Shown here: one piece after another, positions 14,949-22,797 of the stretch
Layout of the letters: each line of letters opens with the position of its first letter
Numbering within the stretch: the first letter of the stretch is position 1
Assembly: GCA_002380945.1 (NCBI GenBank)
Contig: DFWO01000008.1
Coordinates: 1-23,544, forward strand
Reading direction: 5' to 3'
Length of the DNA stretch: 23,544 nucleotides
Source of the DNA: Methylococcaceae bacterium UBA4132
GTDB taxonomy: Bacteria; Pseudomonadota; Gammaproteobacteria; Methylococcales; Methylomonadaceae
The notes under the pieces: generated by a model
The model's database searches: none
The model's input: only the letters and a program-made list of their open reading frames with translations
Told to the model about the DNA's origin: nothing
Program-made: the position numbers and the translations under genes

Positions 14949-15040
14949 TGATGTTACGCAGGCTTCCAGAGGAATCAATAGCTGTAGTGGATTGAAAAAT
15001 TCGTAATTTATTGATTTTTAGTTATGGGTGCGTAACATCA
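14949..15040. mobile_element. 92-bp MITE-like element with 12-bp inverted ends
   Basis: TGATGTTACGCA (14949-14960) and TGCGTAACATCA (15029-15040) are perfect inverted repeats bounding an AT-rich, non-coding core of 68 nt. The size and form fit a miniature inverted-repeat element. I could not recognise a clean target-site duplication, so mobility is inferred. Confidence 0.45.
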
Positions 15041-15218
15041 GTTAACAAACTATAAATTACTTGCCATTCTGCATCACTCAATTTTATTAGATTTGGCATT
15101 TCAACACGAAATTTTGAAGTCTCTAATATTCAGTGTTTAAATATCAACAGAACTTAGACTGTTTTTTTACATATTATTCACTTGTAAAAACAAAATAACC
15201 TTTATTGGAAATACATAA

Positions 15219-15695
15219 ATGCACAAGCTACTCCTCATTTTCACTCTCGTTTTGTGGACACAACTGGCAATTGCTGTTGATGCCTATGACACTTACCACA
15301 ACGATAGATTCGATTATTCAATAGACTATCCAAAAGAGATACTGTTTCCGCAAGGGGAATCAGATAATGGTGATGGTCAGAAATTTTTATCCAAAGATGC
15401 CGAGGTCAGTTTAATTGTCTACGGTGCAAATAATGCCTTAGATAAATCACTGGAAGAAATGTACCGCGAAGAATCACGCGGTGGTACACCAGAAAATCCC
15501 AAAAGAGTAGTGACGTATAAGGTGTTAGAAGATAACTGGTTTGTGGTATCTGGCTACAATGCGGGGCGAATTTTTTACCAAAAAACGCTATTGAGTGGGG
15601 GCGTGTTTAAGACCTTTGTACTTGAATACGATGAAAGCGAAAAAGAGCGTTATGACCCGATTGCCAAACAAATTGCAAAATCGTTTACCGATTAA
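15219..15695 (+). CDS. Small secreted protein, unknown function
   Basis: A 158-residue protein with a clear signal peptide (cleavage after AIA, about residue 19). The mature part begins YDTYHNDRFDYSIDYPKE, a pattern (ordinary residues, then a Y-x-I-x-Y-P strand) seen in PsbP-like and similar periplasmic folds that bind or sense lipoproteins or metals; I offer this only as a fold suggestion. It ends with a helix IAKQIAKSF typical of that fold. TTGGAA at about nine nt upstream supports the ATG. It stands alone on the plus strand, flanked by the 700-bp gap and a strong hairpin shared with the convergent metal-efflux operon. Confidence 0.78.
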   Translation: MHKLLLIFTLVLWTQLAIAVDAYDTYHNDRFDYSIDYPKEILFPQGESDNGDGQKFLSKDAEVSLIVYGANNALDKSLEEMYREESRGGTPENPKRVVTYKVLEDNWFVVSGYNAGRIFYQKTLLSGGVFKTFVLEYDESEKERYDPIAKQIAKSFTD

Positions 15696-15698
15696 TTC

Positions 15699-15731
15699 AA
15701 ATCTCCGAGGTTTTTAAAACCTCGGAGATTT
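15699..15731. terminator. Strong bidirectional terminator
   Basis: A perfect 16-bp inverted repeat, AAATCTCCGAGGTTTT and its complement around one base, fills the 47-nt gap between convergent genes. A-rich and T-rich ends flank the GC stem on both sides, so it can stop transcription from the secreted-protein gene and from the metal-efflux operon. Confidence 0.75.
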
Positions 15732-15742
15732 ACTCTTAAGAC

Positions 15743-16051
15743 TTAAATCACGCCATTATCAATGACAGGTAATACCCAGTATTGAATGCCTGAGCCTGAA
15801 AAATCCTTTTTTAAGTGTGTAACTAAAGGTTCTAAATCATTTTGATCTATATACATTTGAAAGCGTAAGCGTTTTTGTCGTCCCGTTACTTGTTCCGCAA
15901 GTGATAAGCCTTTGTTTTCGTGGTGATGGGAATTAACCGTAAAACTACTAAACCCCAATTCTTCTTCCAACATCAACAGGCTGTCAACAATGGCTTCTTC
16001 AAGACTTGGCGGCACGTTAATGGTCACTAGATATTCTTTTTCATGTTTCAT
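15743..16051 (-). CDS. DUF3240 PII-like protein of metal-efflux operon
   Basis: A 102-residue cytoplasmic protein fitting DUF3240: N-terminal strand YLVTINVPPSLEEAIVDSLL (7-26), LEEELGFSSFTVNSHHHENKG (28-48), a Gln/Arg-rich GRQKRLRFQMYI strand (57-68) and a C-terminal strand IQYWVLPVID. These small ferredoxin-like/PII-like proteins typically sit at the end of heavy-metal RND operons; a sensing or regulatory role is assumed for the family, not proven. The HHH at about 41-43 could bind metal (inference). Its ATG overlaps the pump stop codon as ATGA, so translation is coupled. The operon ends at the hairpin 15699-15731. Confidence 0.87.
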   Translation of the reverse strand: MKHEKEYLVTINVPPSLEEAIVDSLLMLEEELGFSSFTVNSHHHENKGLSLAEQVTGRQKRLRFQMYIDQNDLEPLVTHLKKDFSGSGIQYWVLPVIDNGVI

Positions 16052-19000
16052 GATGCCACCTCTTTGGGTAAACCAAATAATTTAAATAAAATCGGCAATA
16101 AAAATAGCGTGAGGAAGGTTGATGACACCAAGCCACCAATCACCACGATAGCTAACGGGCGTTGAATTTCAGAACCTGGTCCTGTGGCGAATAACAACGG
16201 AATCAAACCAAACGCCGCGATACTCGCTGTCATCAAGACAGGACGCAACCGCCGTGACGAACCCAGCGTGACCACTTTCAGTATGTCCATGCCCATTGCT
16301 TTGAGTTGATTAAAATAACTCACCATTACCACGCCGTTCAGTACGGCAATACCTAACAAGGCGATAAAACCCACCGATGCAGGTACGGATAAATATTCGC
16401 CCGAAATCCACAAGCCAAACACGCCGCCTACCATTGCTAGTGGAATATTGGATAATACCAACACCGCTTGCCGCACTGAGCCAAACGTAGAAAATAACAA
16501 CAGAAAGATTAATCCCAACGCGATAGGCACAACCAGCGTTAGCGTTGCCGCCGCACGTTGTTGGTTCTCAAACTGCCCGCCAAATTCCACTGTGTAACCT
16601 GTTGGCAGCTTGACTTTTTCTTCCACGGCTTTACGCGCTTCATCGACAAAACCGACTAAATCCCGTCCATTGACATTACTACGCACCACGACAAAACGCT
16701 GTCCTTTTTCGCGTCCAATCGACACCACGCCTTCGACTTTTTCAATTTTAGCAATTGCGGTGACAGGTACATGACCACCATCGGGTAAGGTGATTTGTAA
16801 ATTATCAAAGTTCGCCGTATTACTTGAGCCGCGCAAAATCAGCGGCGTGCGTTTAATGCCTTCTTGCACCACGCCTAGATTTAAGCCTTCAATCTGAGCG
16901 CGTAATAGGGTTTCAATGCTATCAGCATTCAAACCTAAACGCCCTGCCGCCAATTTGTCGATAGTGAGTTGTAAAAACTGCATACCATCATTTTGCTTGG
17001 CAAACACATCACTTGAGCCTTCGATGTGTTTCAGTGTTTCAGCAATTTCATTAGCTTTTTCATTCAATACGGCAAGGTCTGCGCCGAATAATTTAATCGC
17101 CACATCACCGCGTGTTCCCGTCAGCATTTCAGACACGCGCATTTCTATGGGCTGGGTAAAACCAAAGGCAATACCAGGCGTTTGTGCCATGACTTTACGG
17201 ATTTCCTCAATCAATTCGTCTTTGCTGTACATCCGCCATTGTTCTTTTGGTTTCAGCACTAAAAAAGTATCGGTTTCATTTAACCCCATCGGGTCTAAAC
17301 CCAATTCATCTGAACCCACGCGCGAGACGATAGTGGCAATTTCAGGCACATTTTTCAGCAAACTTTTCTGCACTTGACCATCTAACGCCACTGAATTTGC
17401 CAGTGTGATAGACGGCAATTTTTCCAATTGCAAAATAATATCGCCCTCGTCCATCGTTGGCATAAAGGTACTGCCGATTTGACTGAACACAAAGCCTGTC
17501 GCAATCAATAACACCGCCGCGCATGTAAAGACTTTTTTGCTGTTGTTGAGACACCAGAGTAACGACGGTTGATAGAGTTTTTGCAGTTGACGCGGTAGCC
17601 ACGGTTCTTCGTGTGAAACTTCTTTTAACAAATAGGAGGCAATGACAGGAATCACCGTGAGCGATAACACCAGCGAACCGCTGAGCGCGAATACAATGGT
17701 CAAGGCAACAGGCGTGAATAATTTACCTTCCAAACCTTGCAAGGTTAAAAGCGGCAAAAACACGATGATAATGATTAAAATCCCCGCCGTTACCGAAGCG
17801 GCAACTTCCGCCGTCGCACGGTAGATAACGTGTAAGCGTGGCAAGCGTTGTGCAGTTTGAGTGTGCGCTAAATGGGTGATGAGATTTTCCACCACCACCA
17901 CCGCCGCATCGACCAGCATACCGATAGCAATCGCCAAGCCGCCTAAGCTCATAAGATTAGCCGACATACCCATTTGCTTCATCAATATGAAGGTGAACAA
18001 CGCCGCCAGCGGTAACGCTAATGCTACCACCAACGCGGCGCGTAAATTGCCCAAAAACAAAATCAGCAATACGATGACTAACACAATGGCTTCTAACAAC
18101 GCGTGTAACACCGTATCGACGGCTTTATCGACTAAATCACCGCGATTGTAAAATACTTTTGCTTCCACGCCTTTCGGGAAACCTTTGCTGATTTCAGCAA
18201 GTTTGGCTTCAATGCCTGAGATAGTTTGCCGCGCATTCGCACCGCGTAAACTCAGCACCAAGCCCGTCACCGCTTCGCCTTGCCCATTTTTACTGACCGC
18301 GCCATAACGGGTAATCGCTCCAATATTGACTTCGGCAACATCAGCAACGGTAATGGGTATGCCGTGCTTATTATCCACCACGATAGTTTTCACATCATCT
18401 AGGGTTTTAATGCGTCCTTCTGCGCGAACGATTAAAGCTTCTTCTCCGTCCGTCATACGCCCCGCACCATCATTGCGATTATTGCTTTGTATGGCTTGTT
18501 GTAATTTTTCCAGACTAATGCCGCGAGCCGATAAGCGCGTGTTATCAGGCATCACTTCAAAACTCCGCACTAAGCCGCCCAAGGAATTGACATCAGCAAC
18601 GCCTGCCACCGTACGCAACGCAGGACGAATGACCCAATCCAATAAACTACGTCGCTCCATTAAACTCAAACCGCCGCCTTCTACTGAGAACATGAACATC
18701 TCACCTAAGGGCGTGGTCATCGGCGCGATACCGCCTTCGACACCTGCGGGTAGATTACCCCATAGCGTATTCAAGCGTTCGGCGATTTGTTGCCGCGCCC
18801 AGAATATATCCGTGCCTTCTTCAAAATCGACGGTAATGTCCGTGAGCGCGTATTTGGCAATCGAGCGCAACATGGTTTGATGCGGAATACCTAATAACTC
18901 CACTTCAATCGGTGCGGTGATACGCGCTTCCACTTCTTCAGGTGTCATACCCGCCGCTTTGACGATGATTTTAACTTGCGTGGGCGAGACTTCGGGAAAC

Positions 19001-19110
19001 GCATCAATGGGAATATGAGTAAACGCATGATAGCCACCGCCTGCCAATAACAAGACGAGAATCATCATTAACAGCCGTTGGCTAAGTGCGAAACGAATTA
19101 GAGGCGACAT
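16048..19110 (-). CDS. Heavy-metal efflux RND pump (CzcA/CusA family)
   Basis: The 1020-residue inner-membrane proton antiporter of a tripartite exporter carrying metal ions from periplasm (or cytoplasm) to the outside. Length, IPIDAFPEVSPTQV (33-46) and AGMTPEEVEARITAPIE (53-69) are typical of HME-RND pumps. TM4 reads GLAIAIGMLVDAAVVVVEN (391-409), keeping proton-relay Asp401 and Glu408 but lacking the DFG Asp of zinc/cobalt CzcA; this resembles CusA. In the porter domain, Met550 keeps the first CusA methionine position, while Glu612 and Glu661 occupy the positions of the other two. Substrate is therefore uncertain: a divalent metal is plausible. GGAG precedes the ATG, which overlaps the adaptor stop by one base (TAATG). 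Confidence 0.95.
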   Translation of the reverse strand: MSPLIRFALSQRLLMMILVLLLAGGGYHAFTHIPIDAFPEVSPTQVKIIVKAAGMTPEEVEARITAPIEVELLGIPHQTMLRSIAKYALTDITVDFEEGTDIFWARQQIAERLNTLWGNLPAGVEGGIAPMTTPLGEMFMFSVEGGGLSLMERRSLLDWVIRPALRTVAGVADVNSLGGLVRSFEVMPDNTRLSARGISLEKLQQAIQSNNRNDGAGRMTDGEEALIVRAEGRIKTLDDVKTIVVDNKHGIPITVADVAEVNIGAITRYGAVSKNGQGEAVTGLVLSLRGANARQTISGIEAKLAEISKGFPKGVEAKVFYNRGDLVDKAVDTVLHALLEAIVLVIVLLILFLGNLRAALVVALALPLAALFTFILMKQMGMSANLMSLGGLAIAIGMLVDAAVVVVENLITHLAHTQTAQRLPRLHVIYRATAEVAASVTAGILIIIIVFLPLLTLQGLEGKLFTPVALTIVFALSGSLVLSLTVIPVIASYLLKEVSHEEPWLPRQLQKLYQPSLLWCLNNSKKVFTCAAVLLIATGFVFSQIGSTFMPTMDEGDIILQLEKLPSITLANSVALDGQVQKSLLKNVPEIATIVSRVGSDELGLDPMGLNETDTFLVLKPKEQWRMYSKDELIEEIRKVMAQTPGIAFGFTQPIEMRVSEMLTGTRGDVAIKLFGADLAVLNEKANEIAETLKHIEGSSDVFAKQNDGMQFLQLTIDKLAAGRLGLNADSIETLLRAQIEGLNLGVVQEGIKRTPLILRGSSNTANFDNLQITLPDGGHVPVTAIAKIEKVEGVVSIGREKGQRFVVVRSNVNGRDLVGFVDEARKAVEEKVKLPTGYTVEFGGQFENQQRAAATLTLVVPIALGLIFLLLFSTFGSVRQAVLVLSNIPLAMVGGVFGLWISGEYLSVPASVGFIALLGIAVLNGVVMVSYFNQLKAMGMDILKVVTLGSSRRLRPVLMTASIAAFGLIPLLFATGPGSEIQRPLAIVVIGGLVSSTFLTLFLLPILFKLFGLPKEVAS

Positions 19111-20198
19111 TATTCTTCACTCCCTAAGCCTAACCAATTGGCTTTTAACGCCACTGCACCTTGAATGGCAATGTCATCATCCGCCGATAATTCCCCGCTG
19201 ATAATCGACTCTTCACCTTGTTTGCCGATCACGTTGATGGGCATCACCGCAAATCCCTCTGGATTACGCACGAAGACAAACGACTTGCCTTCGTTTTGGG
19301 CAATTGCGGCGTTGGGGACTTTGAAGATGGGTGTTTGACTGGTTTGAATAATTTGAATATTGATGCGTTGTCCTGCGCGTATAGCGGATTGCTTACCTTC
19401 AATAATCGCTCTGGCTAACACGGTTTGATTTTCAGGATTGACGCTTTGACCTAATAAACTGATTTTCGCGTGGATGTCAGTATTTTCAATTTGCACTTGG
19501 TCGCCAATTTTCAAACTACCAACGCGCTCTTGCGGAATATTAATTTCTAACCACAGTTCATCGAGATTAGCGACGCGATAAATCGGAGCTAAGCTATCCA
19601 CGCGCTCACCTGCCACTGCCATGCGTTCCATGACGATGCCTGTTATCGGGGCGCGTAAATGCAGTTGACTGGCTAACTGATGGGTTTTACTCAATTGGGC
19701 AATTTCACCATTAGTCATGCCAGCACTTTGTAGCAATTGTTTATGCTCATCGGCTTCTGACAGAAAGGCGTTGTATTGCCCTTGGGTTTCTTGCCAACGC
19801 CGCTCGGCAATCACGCCGTCTTGCACCAGTTTTTTATCGCGTTGATACAAAAAAGAACCCTGTTGTAATTCACTCAAGGCTTTAAGATACAAGCGTTGCA
19901 TGGATAATAAATCGGGGCTATTGAGTTCCACTAACAGCTCGCCTTTTTTAACTTTATCGCCGATAGCGGCATTTAGTTTAGTGATAAGACCCGCTTGTGA
20001 AGCACTAATGACATATTCTTGCTCAGGCGGCACAACGACTTTAGCGGGTGCGGTGAGTAACGGAATTTGCGTGGCAGCTTCTAACTTACCAAGGGTTACG
20101 CCTAAATTCTTATAATGTTCTTCGGTAATTTTTACGTTGTTTTCAGCGTGAGCGACTGAACACAATAATATAAAGCATAACAGCATAAAAATTTTCAT
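19110..20198 (-). CDS. RND periplasmic adaptor (CusB/CzcB-like)
   Basis: The 362-residue membrane-fusion protein linking pump and outer-membrane channel. The signal peptide is cleaved after VAHA (residue 18), with no lipobox. Domain order: first half of the beta-barrel and lipoyl-like domain (about 40-97, with QAGLITKLNAAIGDKVKKGELLVEL), alpha-hairpin (about 98-165), second lipoyl half (LRAPITGIVMERMAVAGERV, about 178-197), beta-barrel and membrane-proximal domain. The N-terminal methionine-rich or metal-binding extension found in some CusB proteins is absent; only one or two isolated Met are seen there, which argues against a CusB-type copper adaptor. AGGAG lies seven to eight nt before the ATG, and the ATG overlaps the channel gene stop (ATGA). 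Confidence 0.93.
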   Translation of the reverse strand: MKIFMLLCFILLCSVAHAENNVKITEEHYKNLGVTLGKLEAATQIPLLTAPAKVVVPPEQEYVISASQAGLITKLNAAIGDKVKKGELLVELNSPDLLSMQRLYLKALSELQQGSFLYQRDKKLVQDGVIAERRWQETQGQYNAFLSEADEHKQLLQSAGMTNGEIAQLSKTHQLASQLHLRAPITGIVMERMAVAGERVDSLAPIYRVANLDELWLEINIPQERVGSLKIGDQVQIENTDIHAKISLLGQSVNPENQTVLARAIIEGKQSAIRAGQRINIQIIQTSQTPIFKVPNAAIAQNEGKSFVFVRNPEGFAVMPINVIGKQGEESIISGELSADDDIAIQGAVALKANWLGLGSEE

Positions 20199-21454
20199 GG
20201 CATCACTCCTACCGCTTGGTTATACAGGGCAATATCGCGTTCTAACATCACTTCACGTTCTTTGGCATTGAGAACCGCTTGTTGTGCTTTAGATTGAATT
20301 TTTAACAAATCCATTAAGTCAATTTCACCGACTGAAAACGCAGTATTGCTCATGTTTAGTAGATTTTCTGTCGTCTGTTTTAACTCATTCGCATTGGCAA
20401 GCTCAGCACGATTAACTTCTAAATTATGTTCTGCTTCATGATGGGCTTGCTTTAAATCACGAAACAATTGTTCACGTTCGGCAATTAATTTATTGAGTTC
20501 GACATTGATTGCCGCAACTTGCGGCGCGAGGTGATCGCTACCGCCAAACGGTACAGTGACACCGATACTAAAACTGGCAGTGTGGTTACTAGACTCATTA
20601 CCCATGTCACCATTAACACCTGCCAAGACATTGGTTTGTCCAGAACCCACGGCTTTAATTGCATCGAGTTCTGCTTGTTTACGGTTGATTTGGCTATTAA
20701 TAGCGACTAGAGAAGGATGGTTTTGTTCAATTTCTTTTAAATCAACTAGCTTTTCTTGATAATTTTTCGGCACTTTGGTCATTTGCGTGATGCTGGTGTA
20801 GCGTTTACGCGCGTGCATCAATTCTGCTTCTGCTTGAATAAGTGTAGAGCGTTTTTGTAACAATTCGGTTTGTGCTAACAATACATCAGAGCGCGGTAAA
20901 TCGCCTAATTCAACACGTCGTCCGATTTTTCCGTGTAGTTCTTCATGGATTTTTATTTCGGCAATTGCTTGTTCGTAGCGAACTTTTTGTAAATCTATAT
21001 CCCATAACGCACCTCTGACTAAGCCTGCTACGCGTAACTTGGTGGCAATAGTTTGGATTTTTGCGTTGGTATCGGCTTGTTCGCCAAGAGTTTGTTCGGC
21101 ATCACGCTGACCCATATTCCACAACGGCACCTGTACCCCTGCATTGATATAATGCAGTCTGCCGCTATTAAAACCAGTCGCGGCTTCTTGAAAGCTATAA
21201 CTGGCTTGTGACGCGCCTGCCGTCCAACTTTTACCGCGCTGAGCAAGGGCTGTGGCTTCATCTTCTAGCGATTTAAGCCATGCCATATCAGGGAATTTTT
21301 CTAGGGTTAAATCGACGACTTTTGGTAAGGATAAGGCTTCATCAATCTCAATCGGGTCTTCATGCGCGACTATCGGTGTTGATTCAGCGAAACTTAACGA
21401 GGTGGTTAGCCAAAAGGCAAACAAACACCTGCTAACAAGGTTTAAAGCAAACAT
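20195..21454 (-). CDS. TolC-family outer-membrane channel (CzcC/CusC-like)
   Basis: A 419-residue outer-membrane efflux protein providing the exit duct of the metal exporter. The signal peptide is cleaved after SFA (residue 23) and there is no lipobox, unlike CusC and OprM. Two repeated halves of strands and long helices are visible: QVPLWNMGQRDAEQ (about 108-121) and VTVPFGGSDHLAPQV (about 299-313) are the strand-to-helix turns, each followed by long amphipathic helices. The C-terminus VGEIDLMDLLKIQSKAQQAVL is typical of OEP proteins. Only a weak GAG precedes the ATG. It heads the coupled channel-adaptor-pump-DUF3240 set and lies 81 nt downstream of the secreted-protein gene. Confidence 0.93.
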   Translation of the reverse strand: MFALNLVSRCLFAFWLTTSLSFAESTPIVAHEDPIEIDEALSLPKVVDLTLEKFPDMAWLKSLEDEATALAQRGKSWTAGASQASYSFQEAATGFNSGRLHYINAGVQVPLWNMGQRDAEQTLGEQADTNAKIQTIATKLRVAGLVRGALWDIDLQKVRYEQAIAEIKIHEELHGKIGRRVELGDLPRSDVLLAQTELLQKRSTLIQAEAELMHARKRYTSITQMTKVPKNYQEKLVDLKEIEQNHPSLVAINSQINRKQAELDAIKAVGSGQTNVLAGVNGDMGNESSNHTASFSIGVTVPFGGSDHLAPQVAAINVELNKLIAEREQLFRDLKQAHHEAEHNLEVNRAELANANELKQTTENLLNMSNTAFSVGEIDLMDLLKIQSKAQQAVLNAKEREVMLERDIALYNQAVGVMP

Positions 21455-21535
21455 AAGTAAGACTCATTGTGTACAAGTAATAAAGTAAACAGCGTGACAA
21501 TAGCAACGCTGATTTTAAATAGTGAGAGAATAAAC

Positions 21536-21985
21536 TTATGCAGGTGGGGCGCGGGCAGGATGAGCCGCATTTGCTAACTGACTAAGCAACGCAACGGTTG
21601 GACTATGTAGCGTGGTAACAAAGGCAGAAAGCTGTGTTTTAAAGACAGCGGGGGGGGATGCTAGATAATAGTCATGATGCAGATCAGCAATAATTTTGTA
21701 GAGTCGCGGTAGTGGTATAGCGAGGTCTCTACTAAACCCTGCATCAACACCGACAACCTGACCATCAAAATCACTACAAAATGATGACACTTTACACAGC
21801 AAAGCGGTCGCTGGCTGTGTTGATTCAAATGCGTCTAATGATTCAGAATGCCCATAAACTTCAAGACCTGGAATATGCAAGCCTTGTGAGAAAAATTTCT
21901 CGCTGGTATGCGCATGGACTAAGGGTGCAATAAATTGCAACAGTACCAGAAAAGTAACGAGGAATGGGCGGAGTGAGAAAATCAT
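21536..21985 (-). CDS. Secreted protein upstream of metal-efflux operon
   Basis: A 149-residue exported protein if started at the ATG at 21985; an upstream GTG at 21991 adds two residues, and neither has a clear Shine-Dalgarno. The signal peptide ends at VHA (about 25) and the mature start is His-rich (HAHTSE). A GLHIPGLEVYGH segment, two cysteines (about 64 and 70) and a C-terminus AHPARAPPA follow. Short exported proteins with His and a RAPP-like tail are often found next to heavy-metal RND operons (compare CzcI/DUF2946-type proteins), which suggests a periplasmic metal-related accessory; I cannot name the family. It is on the same strand, 81 nt before the channel gene, with no terminator between, so it probably leads the operon. 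Confidence 0.7.
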   Translation of the reverse strand: MIFSLRPFLVTFLVLLQFIAPLVHAHTSEKFFSQGLHIPGLEVYGHSESLDAFESTQPATALLCKVSSFCSDFDGQVVGVDAGFSRDLAIPLPRLYKIIADLHHDYYLASPPAVFKTQLSAFVTTLHSPTVALLSQLANAAHPARAPPA

Positions 21986-22200
21986 AAGCACAATACTATG
22001 CTATTAAAAAAGAATTAACAACTTGATATAGAATTTTACGTTCAATATCTGATTGGTTATTTTCAAGTACAAAGAAAAACGCATTACTGTTTACTGGACA
22101 TCATTTTATAACCTCGTTAAGGTACTAAAACACGGCGGCATATTGATTTATCATTAATACGCAGCCTATTCTTTAAATTGCTATTAATTATCCAACCAAA

Positions 22201-22689
22201 ATGCTTAAAAAAATACTGCTTTCCCTGCTCGCTGTCGCCGTCATTTTTGAAGAATGGCTTTGGGATATATTAACTGCTATCGGGCAGTGGCTTTCTCAGT
22301 TACTACACTTAGAAAAGTTTGATTTGTGGCTATTAAACGCCAAACCTAACACCGCGTTGTTGGCATTTTTAATTCCGCTTGCCATCGTTACGCCCTTTAA
22401 TATTTTGGCAGTATTTTTATTGTCGCATGGCGCGATTATTCAGGGTATTTTATTAGAAGTTGTCGTTAAATTGGTCGGCACGTTGCTCATTGCCCGCGTA
22501 TTTAGATTGACCAAAACGGCTTTGCTGACATTCGACTGGTTTTCTTCTTTGTACCATAGCATCACTGGCTTATTACACTGGGCGCATGAACTTATTCACC
22601 AGACCGCTATTTATCGGCTAAGTGTAGAAATAAAAAAAGCCGTTAAAATCAAGATAGCTTATTGGTTACACGGCATTGTGGAAAAATAA
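22201..22689 (+). CDS. Small conserved inner-membrane protein
   Basis: A 162-residue membrane protein. An N-terminal hydrophobic segment with embedded acidic and Trp residues (FEEWLWDIL, about 16-24) is followed by two strong membrane segments (about 52-78 and 80-104), then an amphipathic, His/Trp-containing C-terminal region with a basic tail (KKAVKIKIAYWL). The family is a common hypothetical one in proteobacteria; its function is unknown to me. No good RBS precedes the ATG, although no better in-frame start exists. It is divergent from the metal-efflux operon across about 215 nt and 108 nt upstream of the coiled-coil lipoprotein gene. Confidence 0.72.
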   Translation: MLKKILLSLLAVAVIFEEWLWDILTAIGQWLSQLLHLEKFDLWLLNAKPNTALLAFLIPLAIVTPFNILAVFLLSHGAIIQGILLEVVVKLVGTLLIARVFRLTKTALLTFDWFSSLYHSITGLLHWAHELIHQTAIYRLSVEIKKAVKIKIAYWLHGIVEK

Positions 22690-22797
22690 CCCCGTTTGTA
22701 ATCTCTGCCCCTTTTTATTCAGTTTTGATTCATCATAAACTTCATAAGATGACTCAGCCAAGACTTCATCTACTTAAATTTTTACAGGATATGCGTC

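Larger units (their letters stand above)
14519..15218. other. 700-bp gene-free AT-rich region
   Basis: I see no credible protein gene on either strand. The stretch holds a terminator-like hairpin (14725-14747), an AT-rich imperfect hairpin near 14916-14938, a tandem TGTCATTTTT/TGTCATTTTG pair (14891-14910) and a 92-bp element with inverted ends (14949-15040). It must also contain the promoters for the metallopeptidase unit (minus) and the small secreted protein (plus), neither of which I could place with confidence. Confidence 0.6.

Noticed and set aside
18326..18880. 184-codon plus-strand open frame
   Set aside because: It lies wholly antisense to the RND pump gene, has low-complexity Ser/Thr/Arg-rich composition and no RBS; it reflects codon bias of the pump.
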